Origin: Acidimicrobiia bacterium | Lineage (GTDB): Bacteria; Actinomycetota; Acidimicrobiia; Acidimicrobiales; Poriferisodalaceae | Assembly (NCBI GenBank): GCA_022820505.1 | Contig: JAJEFK010000044.1 | Location: 94,917-158,916 of the forward strand | DNA: 64,000 nucleotides | Direction: 5' to 3' | Program-made: the position numbers and the translations under genes | Shown here: positions 17,895-27,950 of the stretch, piece by piece | How positions within the stretch are numbered: position 1 is the stretch's first letter | How the letters are laid out: every line of letters starts with the position of its first letter | The notes under the pieces: generated by a model | Database searches by the model: none | The model's input: the letters and a program-made list of their open reading frames with translations, nothing else | Told to the model about the DNA's origin: nothing

Positions 17895-17922
17895 GTCGAG
17901 CAGCTGTCGCCGATCGGCTGCC

Positions 17923-19401
17923 GTGCGACGGCCGAACGGTTGCTTCGCCGTGAACCGGCTGCTGCGCGACGGCCTTGCGCTCGTGCTCGGAGCGCTCACC
18001 ATGCTGTCGCTGCCGCCGTGGGGGCTGTGGCCGCTCGGTCCCGTCGGCATCGGGCTGTGGCTGCGCTTCTGCAACCGGGGCGCCGAGCGGTGGCGCGACC
18101 GGCTCGAAGTCGCCGCCGCCTTCTGGCTGGGCGCCTACCTGCTCGGGCTGTTCTGGATGACCGAGCTGACCGTGCCGGGATGGATCGCGGCGGTGCCGGT
18201 GGAGACGCTCATCATGGCGCTGCCGCTGTCGCTGGTTCCCGCCAGCAGCCGATGGAGCGCCCTAGGCGTGCCGGCCGCGTTGGTCCTGGGCGAAGCGGTG
18301 CGCTGGCAGGTGCCCTTCGGCGGCGTGCCCATGTCGAACCTGGCGCTGGGTCAGGTCAGCGGGCCGTGGCTCGGCACCGCGGTGCTCGCAGGTCCGCTCG
18401 GCATCGTCGCCCTCGTTGGCATCGGGGCTGTCATCGTCGAGCGTCTCTGCGCGCGCGAATGGTGCGCCGTCTCGTGGCCGGCGGTGGCGGCCATCGCCGC
18501 GCCCATCGCGGCACTGGCGTGGCCCGCCACCACGGTGGACGCCACCGTCACGGCGGCCGTCGTGCAGGCCGGCGGCGAACTGGGCACCAACGTCGACACG
18601 CCGCAGCGCAGCGTGCGGCTGCGGCACCTCGACACCACCAACACCTGGCAGGGCAATGCCGACCTCATGGTGTGGAGCGAGAGCAGCAACTCGGCCGACG
18701 AACCGCTGGAAGATTCGCCCCAGCTGGCCGAGATCTTGGACCTGGCCCGAAATCTCGACACGGTGCTGATAGCCAACTTCTACGAGCGTGTTGATGATCA
18801 ACGATTCCGCAACGCCACGGTTGCCATCAACCCCGAAACCGGTCTGGCAGATCGCTACGACAAGGCCCACCTGGTGCCCTTCGGCGAATACGTGCCGCTG
18901 CGCAGCGTGGTGGAACCGTTCGCCGACCTGTCGCTGATCTCCCGCGAAGCCATCGCCGGCGAGGGCCCCGGCGTGCTGTCGACCTCGCTGGGCGACATCG
19001 CCGTCGTCACGTCGTTCGAGGTGTACTTCAGCGAACTCGTGCGCGACGGGGTGCGGGCCGGCGGCCGCATCGTGGCGAACCCCACGCTGGCGTCGTCCTA
19101 CAGCACGTCGGTGGTGCCTTCCCAGTCGCTTGCCAGCGCCCGGCTGCGGGCGGTCGAGACCGGGCGCTGGGTGCTGCAGGCGTCCACCACCGGCTACAGC
19201 GCCATCGTGTCGCCCGCCGGCGAGGTCACGCACCGCAGCGAGCTGCGCGAATCCATCGTGCTGGCCGGCGAGGTCGAGCTTCGCTCAGGCGACACCCCGG
19301 CGCTGGTGCTGGGCTCCTGGCCGCTGATCGTGGCAGCGGCCGTGGTGCTCGCCTGGTCTGTTTTGCCAGCCGGTCTGGGCAGAAACCGTGCGGCAGGGTG
19401 A
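17923..19401 (+). CDS. lnt: Apolipoprotein N-acyltransferase homologue with Ser at the catalytic Cys position
   Basis: Lnt N-acylates the N-terminal Cys of lipoproteins in the membrane. The protein has multiple N-terminal transmembrane helices (about residues 10-205) followed by a nitrilase domain and a final helix, about 492 residues. The nitrilase triad can be placed: Glu253 (LMVWSESSN), Lys314 (YDKAHLVPFGEYVPL), and then VVTSFEVYF, where the usual Cys-Tyr/Phe-Glu is Ser364-Phe-Glu. Spacing (61 and 50 residues) matches E. coli E267/K335/C387. The start is GTG 17923 or, more plausibly, GTG 17950 (MNRLLRDGLAL). The gene may be inactive or use Ser; see findings. Confidence 0.88.
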   Translation: MRRPNGCFAVNRLLRDGLALVLGALTMLSLPPWGLWPLGPVGIGLWLRFCNRGAERWRDRLEVAAAFWLGAYLLGLFWMTELTVPGWIAAVPVETLIMALPLSLVPASSRWSALGVPAALVLGEAVRWQVPFGGVPMSNLALGQVSGPWLGTAVLAGPLGIVALVGIGAVIVERLCAREWCAVSWPAVAAIAAPIAALAWPATTVDATVTAAVVQAGGELGTNVDTPQRSVRLRHLDTTNTWQGNADLMVWSESSNSADEPLEDSPQLAEILDLARNLDTVLIANFYERVDDQRFRNATVAINPETGLADRYDKAHLVPFGEYVPLRSVVEPFADLSLISREAIAGEGPGVLSTSLGDIAVVTSFEVYFSELVRDGVRAGGRIVANPTLASSYSTSVVPSQSLASARLRAVETGRWVLQASTTGYSAIVSPAGEVTHRSELRESIVLAGEVELRSGDTPALVLGSWPLIVAAAVVLAWSVLPAGLGRNRAAG

Positions 19402-19450
19402 CGAGCCGCGAGTAGCCTTGATCAGCCTCAAAAGCGGTGACGAGCCCAGC

Positions 19451-21820
19451 GTGAGCCATCCGGAAATCCAGGCAGAACAAGCTCATATCGACCGTGCGTA
19501 CGCGCTGCTGGAGTCGTCCCGGCAGCGGGCGACGCGGCTGCGCGACATGGTCGAGGTGGGCCGAGGCGGCACCCGGCAGGCTCGCTTCGAGCGCGATGTC
19601 ATCGAGGATGCCGTGGCGGGGCGCCTGAGCCAGCTCGAGCTCGGCTCGTCGTCGCTGGTGTTCGGCCGCATCGACCGGTCCGAGCGGCCGAGTGGCGACG
19701 ATGACAAGTCCGACGGCAGTCCTGATGGCAACGGCGCCAGCGAGACCTTCTACATCGGCAGGCTTGCGGTGGCCGACGAGCGCCAGGAGCCGGTGGTGGT
19801 GGACTGGCGGGCCCCGATCGCCGAGCCGTTCTTCCGGGCCACCGGTGGCGACCCGCTCGGCCTGCTGCGACGGCGGCACTTCGTGTGCCGCGGCCGCGTG
19901 CTTGCCGACCTCGAGGACGAGTTCTTCGACCTCGATGCGCTCGACGGCCAGAGGGGCGACGGCCCTCGCTCCCGGCTGAACGCCCACGGGGCGCTGTACG
20001 CAGCGCTGGAGCAGCGCCGCGACGGCCAGCTGCGCCAGGTGGTGGCCACGATCCAGGCCGAGCAGGACGAGATCATCCGCAGTCCGCGCAAGGGCATCCT
20101 GGTCACCCAAGGCGGTCCCGGCACCGGCAAGACCATCGTGGCGCTGCACCGCGCCGCCTACCTGCTCTACACCTACCGGTTCCCGCTGGCCGGGCAGGGC
20201 GTGCTCGTGGTGGGGCCCAACCGGCTCTTCCTGCGCTACGTGGAACGGGTGCTGCCCAGCCTGGGCGAGGCCGGCGTGCACCTGTTCGTGCTGGCCGACC
20301 TGTTCAACGAGATCTTCGGTGATGTGCGGGTGCGCCTGGCCGACACGCCCGACGTGGCGCGCATCAAGGGCGATGTCCGCATGTCGCAGGTGGTGACCAA
20401 CGCCGTGCGCGACCGGCAGCGCCCGCTGCGCAGCGATCTGCGTCTCGAGTTCGGCCTGGGCTATGTCACGCTGACCGCAGGCACGTCGAGGGCCATCGTG
20501 GCCGAGGCCCGGCGCCGTTTCCGCCATCACAATGCGGGTCGGGCGTACGTGGAGCAGGCGGTCTATTCGGCCATGTCGGCCTCGCATCGTCGCCGCCCCG
20601 ACCCCGGAAAGCTGCGCGAACGGTTCTCCCGCCATCCCGAGGTGATGGAGGCGTTCGAGCGCATGTGGCCGCTGCTGACCCCCGCGCAGCTGCTGCGCGA
20701 CCTCTACGGCTCGCGTGCGCTGCTGCGGTCGGCGGCCGGCGAGGTGCTGGCCGATGCCGAGACCGAGCAGCTGTACCGCCCCCGGGGCGACAGCGAAGCC
20801 GACTACGAGTGGAGCGACGCCGACGTGCCCGTGCTCGACGAGGCCTATTCCGTGCTGGGGCCCCGGTCGCGCTCGCGCAAGCGCCGCAGCGACACCGAGA
20901 TGCGCACCTACGGCCACATCGTGGTGGACGAGTGCCAGGACCAGCCGCCGATGGCGCTGCGGATGATCGCCCGGCGGTCGCTGAACGGCTCGATGACGCT
21001 GGTCGGCGACATCGCCCAGGCTACGTCCGCGCATGCACCGTCGAGCTGGCACGAGATCCTGGCTCACCTGCCGTCGGGGCCTGTTGCGCCACGGCTGTCC
21101 GAGCTCACGCTGAGCTACCGGATTCCCCAGCCCAGCCTCGAGCTGGCCAACCAGGTGCTGGCCGCGGCTGCGCCCGGCCTGGCCCCGCCCGCCGCGGTGC
21201 GCATCGACGGCTCGCCGCCCCGCTTCGTGAAGGCGCCCGAAGGTCCAGAGGCTGAGCCTTCAGGCGAAGCCGTGGCCCGAGCGGCCCGTGAGCGCAGCGA
21301 ACAAGAGCGGGAGATAACAGGTTCGCCAACGGGAGAGTTCGTATCTGAGCGTTCCCTGTTGGCCCAGGCGGTGCTGGACACTGTGGTGTTTGAGGCGGCC
21401 GAGCTGGACGGCGGGAGCATGCTGGTGGTGTCACCAGCGGAGCACATGGACGACATTGCCGAGCTGCTTGCTGCCGCCGGTGTGGACTTCGGCCGTGCCA
21501 CTGCAGCGAGCCGCAACGCCACCGGCGCGCTGCATCCACATGTGACCCTGGCACCGGTGCGGCTGTGCAAGGGGCTGGAAACCGACGGCGTGGTGGTGGT
21601 GGAGCCGGCTGCGATGGTCGACGAGGAACCGCAGGGCCTGCGAGCGCTGTACGTGGCGCTGACCCGTGCCACCAAGCGCGTTGCGGTGGTGTCGTCGCGG
21701 CCGCTGCCCGAACCGCTCCGGTCGGCTGCTGCGTCATACGGCGCTGGGGCGTGCAACACTGGCCGCATTGCCGCAAACGCCGCTGCGGCAGAGGCGAGAT
21801 CGGGAGATTCGCATGGCTGA
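19451..21820 (+). CDS. helD: HelD-like UvrD-family ATPase (RNA polymerase recycling factor)
   Basis: This 789-residue superfamily 1 ATPase is of the HelD type, which removes stalled RNA polymerase from DNA; some actinobacterial forms (HelR) confer rifampicin tolerance. The N-terminus (residues 1-60) is an antiparallel coiled-coil-like arm (AYALLESSRQRATRLRDMVE). The HelD hallmark VVVDWRAPIAEPFFRA follows. Walker A is GGPGTGKT (221-228), Walker B is HIVVDECQD, and the C-terminal helicase motif is ALYVALTRATKRVAVV. A low-complexity insert (EGPEAEPSGEAV…) sits near residue 597. The start chosen is GTG 19451; the open frame begins at 19388. It overlaps the CDGSH gene by 8 bases. Confidence 0.9.
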   Translation: MSHPEIQAEQAHIDRAYALLESSRQRATRLRDMVEVGRGGTRQARFERDVIEDAVAGRLSQLELGSSSLVFGRIDRSERPSGDDDKSDGSPDGNGASETFYIGRLAVADERQEPVVVDWRAPIAEPFFRATGGDPLGLLRRRHFVCRGRVLADLEDEFFDLDALDGQRGDGPRSRLNAHGALYAALEQRRDGQLRQVVATIQAEQDEIIRSPRKGILVTQGGPGTGKTIVALHRAAYLLYTYRFPLAGQGVLVVGPNRLFLRYVERVLPSLGEAGVHLFVLADLFNEIFGDVRVRLADTPDVARIKGDVRMSQVVTNAVRDRQRPLRSDLRLEFGLGYVTLTAGTSRAIVAEARRRFRHHNAGRAYVEQAVYSAMSASHRRRPDPGKLRERFSRHPEVMEAFERMWPLLTPAQLLRDLYGSRALLRSAAGEVLADAETEQLYRPRGDSEADYEWSDADVPVLDEAYSVLGPRSRSRKRRSDTEMRTYGHIVVDECQDQPPMALRMIARRSLNGSMTLVGDIAQATSAHAPSSWHEILAHLPSGPVAPRLSELTLSYRIPQPSLELANQVLAAAAPGLAPPAAVRIDGSPPRFVKAPEGPEAEPSGEAVARAARERSEQEREITGSPTGEFVSERSLLAQAVLDTVVFEAAELDGGSMLVVSPAEHMDDIAELLAAAGVDFGRATAASRNATGALHPHVTLAPVRLCKGLETDGVVVVEPAAMVDEEPQGLRALYVALTRATKRVAVVSSRPLPEPLRSAAASYGAGACNTGRIAANAAAAEARSGDSHG

Positions 21821-22016
21821 TGTCACGGTGACCGTGCTGGACAATGGACCGCTGCTGGTGCGCGGTCCTTGCCAGGTATCGGACCACGAGGGGAACACGC
21901 TGTCTGAAGGCGATGCGGTTGTTGCGCTTTGCCGGTGTGGTGAGTCGAATACCAAGCCGATGTGTGATGGCAGTCATAACCAGGGGTTCGACGGCACGCT
22001 GAACCCGCCCAGCTAG
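21813..22016 (+). CDS. CDGSH iron-sulfur domain protein (mitoNEET-like)
   Basis: This 67-residue protein contains the complete CDGSH signature CRCGESNTKPMCDGSH (C-X-C-X2-S-X3-P-X-C-D-G-S-H), the three-Cys-one-His ligand set for a [2Fe-2S] cluster. Such proteins are redox or cluster-transfer factors. The N-terminus (VTVLDNGPLLVRGP) is the usual beta-strand lead-in of small bacterial CDGSH proteins. The ATG at 21813 overlaps the end of the helD-like gene by 8 bases, so it is translationally coupled. Confidence 0.95.
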   Translation: MADVTVTVLDNGPLLVRGPCQVSDHEGNTLSEGDAVVALCRCGESNTKPMCDGSHNQGFDGTLNPPS

Positions 22017-22020
22017 GACG

Positions 22021-22041
22021 CGCCCGCTGCGAAGGCGGGTG
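22021..22041 (+). terminator. Weak hairpin after the CDGSH gene
   Basis: A 7-bp stem with one G-U pair (CGCCCGC/GCGGGTG) and a 7-base loop lies just after the CDGSH stop and 30 bases before lhr. No U-run follows. It may be a weak terminator. Confidence 0.3.
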
Positions 22042-22070
22042 TGACACCGGGGCTGTAGTAATGGCCTTGG

Positions 22071-25000
22071 ATGGCTGGTTCTGCCTCTGAGGGCGACATT
22101 GCGGGTCGGATGCACCCGGCATTGGGGTCGTTCACCGCGCCTACGGCGGAGTGGTTTGCTTCTACCTTTGCGGCGCCTACTGAGTGCCAAGTCTCGGGGT
22201 GGGAGAGCATTTCGGCGGGGCGCCATTGTTTGATTGCAGCGCCTACCGGGTCGGGCAAGACGCTTGCCGCGTTCCTGTGGGCGATCGACCGGGTGATGAG
22301 CGAGCCCGAGCCGGCGCGTGCCGAGCGCACCCGGGTGCTGTACCTGTCGCCGCTGCGGGCGCTGGCCGTCGATGTCGACAAGAACCTGCGGGCACCGCTG
22401 GCCGGCATCAGCCTGGCCGCCGAGCGGCTGGGCGTCGACGTGCACATGCCGACCGTGGGGGTGCGCACGGGCGACACCAGCGCTGCTGAACGCCGGCGGC
22501 TGGTCACCCGGCCGCCCGACATCGCCATCACCACGCCTGAGTCGCTGTACCTGATGCTCACGTCGCAGGCGCGCGAGACGCTGCGGTGGGTGCGGTGGGT
22601 GATCGTCGACGAGATCCACTCGGTGGCGGCCACCAAGCGGGGCACGCACCTGGCGCTGTCGCTGGAGCGGCTGTGCGAGCTCACCGGCGAGCCGTCGCGG
22701 CGGATCGGGCTGTCGGCAACCCAGCGACCGCTGTCTGAGGTGGCCCGGTTCTTGGGCGGCAGCGATCCGGAGCGTCCCGATTCGCGTCATGTCGAGATCA
22801 CCGACGCCGGCATGACCAAGCAGCTCGACGTAGAGGTCATTGTCGGCGTGTCCGACATGGGCGATCTGGCGGCTGCCAGTGCCGGCGCTGCACCCAATGG
22901 CGCCGTGCGTGTCGATCATGACGATGACTTCGCCGCGCCGCCGCTTGCGGTGGCGCCATCAGACACAGCGCCGCCGCCGGCAGTGGCGCCATCAGACACA
23001 GCATCGCCGCAGACGCACTCCAACAGCATCTGGCCGGCCATTCATCCTCGGCTGCTGCAGTTGGTCTACGCGCACCGCTCCACCATCATCTTCACGAATG
23101 CCCGGCGGCTTGCCGAGCGGCTGGCCACCCGGCTGAACGAGCTGCATCTGGAGGGGCTCAACCGAGCCGCCGAAGCCGAAGGCACCTCGCCGCCCGAGGG
23201 TGCCGAGCTGGTGCGGGCGCATCACGGCTCGCTCAGTCGTGAGCAGCGGCTCGGAATCGAGGACGATCTCAAGGCGGGCCGGGTGCGCGCCATCGTGGCC
23301 ACCTCGTCGTTGGAGCTGGGCATCGACATGGGCGCGGTCGACCTGGTGGTGCAGGTGGCCTCGCCGCCGTCGGTGGCGGCCGGCATGCAGCGCATCGGGC
23401 GGGCCGGGCACCAGGTGGGCGAGCCCAGCGTCGGCAAGATCTTCCCCCGCCACCGGGGCGACCTGGTCGAGGCGGCAGTGGTGGCGCAGCGCATGGGCAC
23501 GGGCGAGATCGAGTCGATCCGCTACCCCCGTCAGCCGCTCGACGTGCTGGCCCAGCAGGTCGTGGCCATGGTCGCGGTCGACGACTGGTCGGTGCCCGAC
23601 CTGCTGGCGGTCATCCGGCGGGCCGCGCCCTACGAGCAGCTCAGCGAGGAGGTGTTCAGCTCGGTGCTCGACCTGCTGGCGGGCCGCTACCCGTCCGAGG
23701 AGTTCCGCGAGCTGCGGCCGCGCATCGTGTGGGATCGCACCACCGGGATGCTGCGGGCCCGCCAGGGTGCGGGCCGCTTGGCGGTCACCAATGCCGGCAC
23801 GATTCCCGACCGGGGCCTCTACGCCGTATTCACCACCGACGGGTCGCGTGTGGGCGAGCTCGACGAGGAGATGGTGTACGAGGCTCGGGTGGGCGAGACG
23901 TTCCTGCTGGGAGCGTCGACGTGGCGGATCGCTGAGATCACCTTCGACCGGGTCGTGGTGACCCCCGCGCCGGGCGAGCCGGGCAAGATGCCGTTCTGGC
24001 ACGGCGACGGGCCCGGCCGACCGCTGGAGCTAGGCAGGGCGGTCGGGGCGTTCATCCGCACGATCGGCGACGCGCTGCCCGCAGATCTTGAGTCCCACTT
24101 GATGCAGCTCGATGCCGAAGCGGAGCGCGCTGCGGTCATGGCCCGGCGCGGCGACGTGGACTCGGCAAGCCAGCCGTCATCGGAGGCAAGCGACGGTGTG
24201 GCGCCGCCCCGTCGCGCTTCCAAGGCCGCAGAGCCGACCGCCCGGCTCGTCGAACAGCTGCAGCGGGAGAACTGCCTCGATCGCTCTGCCGCAGTGAACG
24301 TGCTGCGCTACCTCGACGCGCAGCGGGCGGCGACCGGTGCGGTGCCCGACGACCGCACGATCGTGGTGGAGCGCTTCCGCGACGAGATCGGCGACTGGCG
24401 CATCTGCATCCTCACCCCGTTCGGCGCCCGGGTACATGCGCCGTGGGGCATCGCGTTGCAGGCCAAGCTCGCCGAGCACGCCGCCGGCAGCGGGGACGTC
24501 AACGGCATGGGCGGCGTGGAGCTGCTGTGGAGCGACGACGGGATCGTGCTGCGGCTGCCCGACGTCTGGTTGCCCGACGAGCCCGACAGTGCGGCCGGCA
24601 ACGGATCGGCGTGGGATTCGCCGGGCAGCAGCGGCGCTCCGGTGCTGGATGCGACCGACTTGGCGCTCGACCCCGACGAGGTGCGCGACGCAATCGTGAG
24701 TCACCTGCCCTCGACGGCCCTGTTCGCCTCGCGCTTCCGGGAGGTCGCGGGCCGGGCGCTGCTGCTGCCTCGCCGCCGGCCCGGCGAGCGCGTGCCGCTG
24801 TGGCAGCAGCGCCAGCGCTCTGCCGGGCTGCTGGAGGTTGCGGCGAAGTACCCCAGCTTCCCGATGCTGTTGGAAACCTCCCGGGAATGCCTGCAGGAAG
24901 TGTTCGATGTGCCGGCGCTGGCGGAAGTGCTGTCCGACATCCGGTCGCGCAAGATCCGCATGGTCACCGTGGACACCGACGGCGCCTCGCCGATGGCGCA

Positions 25001-27125
25001 GAGCCTGCTGTTCGACTGGATCTCGGTGTTCATGTACGGCGGCGACGCGCCGCTGGCCGAACGCCGGGCCGCTGCCCTGGCGCTCGACCGCGACCTGCTG
25101 GCCGATCTGCTCGGTGCCGAGGAGCTGCGGGAGCTGCTCGACGCAGAGGTGCTCGCCACGCTCGAACTCGACCTGCAGCGTCTGGCCGACGGCCGCCGGG
25201 CCCGCAGCGCCGACGAGCTCGCCGACGTCCTCAGCCGAGTCGGCGACCTCAGCGCCGAGGAGATCTCCTACCGCTGCGAGCCGAGTGCGCCGGGGGAAGG
25301 CTGGCTGGCTGAGCTGCTGGCCGAGCGTCGTGCCGTTGAGCTGCGGGTTGCGGGCGAGACGCGATATGTGGCGGTGGAGGACGCTGCCCGCTATCGGGAT
25401 GCGCTGGGGTGCGCCTTGCCTGTGGGTCTGCCCGCGGCGCTGACGGTCGACATGCTGACGCCGGGAACTGACCCGCTCGACGAGCTGGTGGCTCGCTTCG
25501 CATCCACGCATGTGCCGTTCGAAGCCGACGCGGTTGCCGAACGGCTGGGCATTGCGGTTGTGCGCGTCACTGCGGCGCTCAACCGGCTGGAGACCGCCAA
25601 ACGGGTCACACGCGGCGCATTCCGGCCCGACGGCACCAGCACCGAATGGTGCGACACCTCGGTGCTGCGAACGGTGCGGCGGCGCTCGCTGGCGCGGCTG
25701 CGCCGCGAGGTGGAGCCGGTGCCGCCCGAGGCGTATGCCCGCTTCCTGGCTGCGTGGCACAGCATCGATCGGCCGCGGCGGGGTGCCGATGCGCTGGCCG
25801 ACGCCATCACGCAGCTCGCGGGCGCGCCCGTGGCCGCCTCGATCCTCGAGACCGATGTGCTGCCCGCACGCGTGGCCCGCTACAGCAGTGCCGATCTGGA
25901 CGCGTTGCTGGCGAGCGGCGAGCTGGTGTGGATCGGTGCGGGCTCGCTCGGCCCCAATGACGGCCGCATCCGTCTCTACTGGCGCGACGAGATCGCCACC
26001 CTGGCACCGCCGACCGATGCCGAATCCGACAACCCGGTGTCAGCAGCCCTGCTGGCACACCTCAGCGAGCACGGCGCCGCCTTCTGGCCCGACCTGCTCA
26101 GCGAAGCCCACGCTGCCACCGCGGTCGCTGGCGACGAGGACGGCGGTTCGGAGCTGCCAGCCGAGTCGGGCGACCAAACATCCGATCGGCGGCGGGAGCC
26201 GCGAGCAACAGCCGGTTCGGCACGGCCTGCGGACTTGGCGAGCCTGTCCGAGCAAGTGCTGGCTGCGTTGTGGGATCTGGTGTGGGCGGGGCTGGTGACC
26301 AACGACACGCTTGCCCCGCTGCGAGCTCTTGGACCCCGCCGCAGCAGCCGAAGCAAATCATCCGGCGCTGGCCGAGCCGCAGGCGCCCGACAGGGTGCTC
26401 GCCGCGGCCGGTCGGGCGTGCTCACCCGTTCGGGTCCGGCGCGCCGACGCCCCGGCCGTCTGCGCTCGGGCGGGCCGCCGAGTGCGGCAGGGCGCTGGTC
26501 GCTGACTTCGCTGCTGCGGGAGCCCGCCCCGTCACCCACCGAGCGTGCGCATGGCGGCGCGCAAGCGCTGCTGGAGCGGCACGGCATCGTCACCCGTCCC
26601 GGTGTGCTGGCCGAGGGCCATCCGGGTGGCTTCGCAGCGGCATACGGCATCCTGCGCGCGCTCGAAGAGCGAGGCAGCGTGCGGCGCGGCCACTTCGTGG
26701 AAGGTCTCGGCGCGGCACAGTTCGCCACCGCCGCAGCAGTCGAGCGCCTGCGCGACTACCGCGAGAGCTCAGACGGCGTGGTGGTGCTCGGCGCGGCCGA
26801 TCCGGCCCAGCCATACGGCGCCGCACTCGGCTGGCCGCCCAGCGACGGCCGGCCAAGCCGAACTGCCGGCGCGCACGTGGTGCTGGCCGACGGCACTCCG
26901 CTCGTCGCGCTGGACCGTGGCGGGCGCACCCTGCACACCTTCGAGCACGCCGCTGCCGACCTGCGCTGGGTCGGCGCACTGCGCCAGGCACTCGCCGACG
27001 GCCGGCTCGCCAAGGTCGAGCTGGCCCGCATCGACGCCGGCCCCGCAGCTGAGCACCCGATTCATGACCTGCTCATAGAGCACGGCTTCACCCCCGGATA
27101 CCGGGGTCCCACGCTGCGAACCTGA
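22071..27125 (+). CDS. lhr: Large helicase-related protein Lhr
   Basis: Lhr is a superfamily 2 3'-5' DNA/RNA helicase linked to DNA repair in mycobacteria. The 1684-residue protein has Walker A APTGSGKT (57-64), a DEIH box (180-183) and motif VI QRIGRAGHQ in RecA2. The Lhr-core winged helix/beta-barrel region follows, then the long C-terminal part typical of full-length Lhr. Two low-complexity stretches break it up: an Ala/Pro-rich linker between the RecA domains containing an in-frame 33-bp duplication (22950-23002), and a basic/Ser segment around 26330-26480. ATG 22110 (MHPALGSFT) is an alternative start. Confidence 0.94.
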   Translation: MAGSASEGDIAGRMHPALGSFTAPTAEWFASTFAAPTECQVSGWESISAGRHCLIAAPTGSGKTLAAFLWAIDRVMSEPEPARAERTRVLYLSPLRALAVDVDKNLRAPLAGISLAAERLGVDVHMPTVGVRTGDTSAAERRRLVTRPPDIAITTPESLYLMLTSQARETLRWVRWVIVDEIHSVAATKRGTHLALSLERLCELTGEPSRRIGLSATQRPLSEVARFLGGSDPERPDSRHVEITDAGMTKQLDVEVIVGVSDMGDLAAASAGAAPNGAVRVDHDDDFAAPPLAVAPSDTAPPPAVAPSDTASPQTHSNSIWPAIHPRLLQLVYAHRSTIIFTNARRLAERLATRLNELHLEGLNRAAEAEGTSPPEGAELVRAHHGSLSREQRLGIEDDLKAGRVRAIVATSSLELGIDMGAVDLVVQVASPPSVAAGMQRIGRAGHQVGEPSVGKIFPRHRGDLVEAAVVAQRMGTGEIESIRYPRQPLDVLAQQVVAMVAVDDWSVPDLLAVIRRAAPYEQLSEEVFSSVLDLLAGRYPSEEFRELRPRIVWDRTTGMLRARQGAGRLAVTNAGTIPDRGLYAVFTTDGSRVGELDEEMVYEARVGETFLLGASTWRIAEITFDRVVVTPAPGEPGKMPFWHGDGPGRPLELGRAVGAFIRTIGDALPADLESHLMQLDAEAERAAVMARRGDVDSASQPSSEASDGVAPPRRASKAAEPTARLVEQLQRENCLDRSAAVNVLRYLDAQRAATGAVPDDRTIVVERFRDEIGDWRICILTPFGARVHAPWGIALQAKLAEHAAGSGDVNGMGGVELLWSDDGIVLRLPDVWLPDEPDSAAGNGSAWDSPGSSGAPVLDATDLALDPDEVRDAIVSHLPSTALFASRFREVAGRALLLPRRRPGERVPLWQQRQRSAGLLEVAAKYPSFPMLLETSRECLQEVFDVPALAEVLSDIRSRKIRMVTVDTDGASPMAQSLLFDWISVFMYGGDAPLAERRAAALALDRDLLADLLGAEELRELLDAEVLATLELDLQRLADGRRARSADELADVLSRVGDLSAEEISYRCEPSAPGEGWLAELLAERRAVELRVAGETRYVAVEDAARYRDALGCALPVGLPAALTVDMLTPGTDPLDELVARFASTHVPFEADAVAERLGIAVVRVTAALNRLETAKRVTRGAFRPDGTSTEWCDTSVLRTVRRRSLARLRREVEPVPPEAYARFLAAWHSIDRPRRGADALADAITQLAGAPVAASILETDVLPARVARYSSADLDALLASGELVWIGAGSLGPNDGRIRLYWRDEIATLAPPTDAESDNPVSAALLAHLSEHGAAFWPDLLSEAHAATAVAGDEDGGSELPAESGDQTSDRRREPRATAGSARPADLASLSEQVLAALWDLVWAGLVTNDTLAPLRALGPRRSSRSKSSGAGRAAGARQGARRGRSGVLTRSGPARRRPGRLRSGGPPSAAGRWSLTSLLREPAPSPTERAHGGAQALLERHGIVTRPGVLAEGHPGGFAAAYGILRALEERGSVRRGHFVEGLGAAQFATAAAVERLRDYRESSDGVVVLGAADPAQPYGAALGWPPSDGRPSRTAGAHVVLADGTPLVALDRGGRTLHTFEHAAADLRWVGALRQALADGRLAKVELARIDAGPAAEHPIHDLLIEHGFTPGYRGPTLRT

Positions 27126-27200
27126 GAAAAACCTGAACATGGGTCGCAGGCGAGCGTGCGTAGAGTTGCGCGCTGGTTTGCAACCTCTCCGGGAGGCTTC

Positions 27201-27947
27201 ATGTCTGTCGCGGCTCCACCCACGCATGCAGCGGCGAGAGCCGTCGCCGCCACCAAGATCTACGGCTCGGGCGACACGGCGGTGCGCGCGCTCGACGCCA
27301 TCGACGTGACGTTCGAGCAGGGCCAGTTCACCGCCATCATGGGGCCGTCGGGCTCGGGCAAGTCCACCCTCATGCACTGCATGGCGGGGCTCGACCGGGT
27401 GACCGAGGGGCAGGTGCTGATCGGCGAGGTCGATCTGTCGACGCTGTCCGAACGCGATCTCACGCTGCTGCGCCGCGACAACGTGGGGTTCGTGTTCCAG
27501 GCGTTCAACCTGGTCCCCACGCTGACCGCCATCGAGAACATCATGCTGCCGATGGATCTGGCCGGCAGCGCGGGCGACACCGACTGGGTCGACGAGGTGG
27601 TCAGCGCCACCGGCCTGGCCGACCGCCTCAAGCACCGGCCCAGCGAGCTGTCGGGCGGCCAGCAGCAGCGCGTGGCGGTGGCACGGGCGCTGGCCGGCCA
27701 GCCGCAGGTGATCTTCGCCGACGAGCCCACCGGCAACGTCGATCTCAACACGGGCGCTGAGATCCTGGGCTTCATGCGCAACGCCGTGGACGAGATGGGC
27801 CAGACCATCGTGATGGTGACCCACGACGCCGTCGCAGCGTCATACGCCGACCGGGTGGTGTTCCTGGTGGACGGCAAGATCGTCGACGAGCGCACCGACC
27901 CCACACCCGAGCGCATCCGCGCACACATGAATCAGCTCGGCGCTTGA
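27201..27947 (+). CDS. ABC transporter ATP-binding protein (MacB/LolD type)
   Basis: This 248-residue ATPase powers the two permeases encoded immediately downstream. Walker A is GPSGSGKST (48-56), the Q-loop is in GFVFQAFNLVPTLTA (typical of the MacB/LolD/FtsE-like group), the signature is LSGGQQQR (150-157), Walker B is VIFADEPTGNVD and the H-loop is VMVTHD. The start ATG 27201 has GGGAGG at 27191-27196. The stop is 3 bases from the first permease start. The family exports lipoproteins, peptides or drugs by mechanotransmission. Confidence 0.95.
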   Translation: MSVAAPPTHAAARAVAATKIYGSGDTAVRALDAIDVTFEQGQFTAIMGPSGSGKSTLMHCMAGLDRVTEGQVLIGEVDLSTLSERDLTLLRRDNVGFVFQAFNLVPTLTAIENIMLPMDLAGSAGDTDWVDEVVSATGLADRLKHRPSELSGGQQQRVAVARALAGQPQVIFADEPTGNVDLNTGAEILGFMRNAVDEMGQTIVMVTHDAVAASYADRVVFLVDGKIVDERTDPTPERIRAHMNQLGA

Positions 27948-27950
27948 TAC

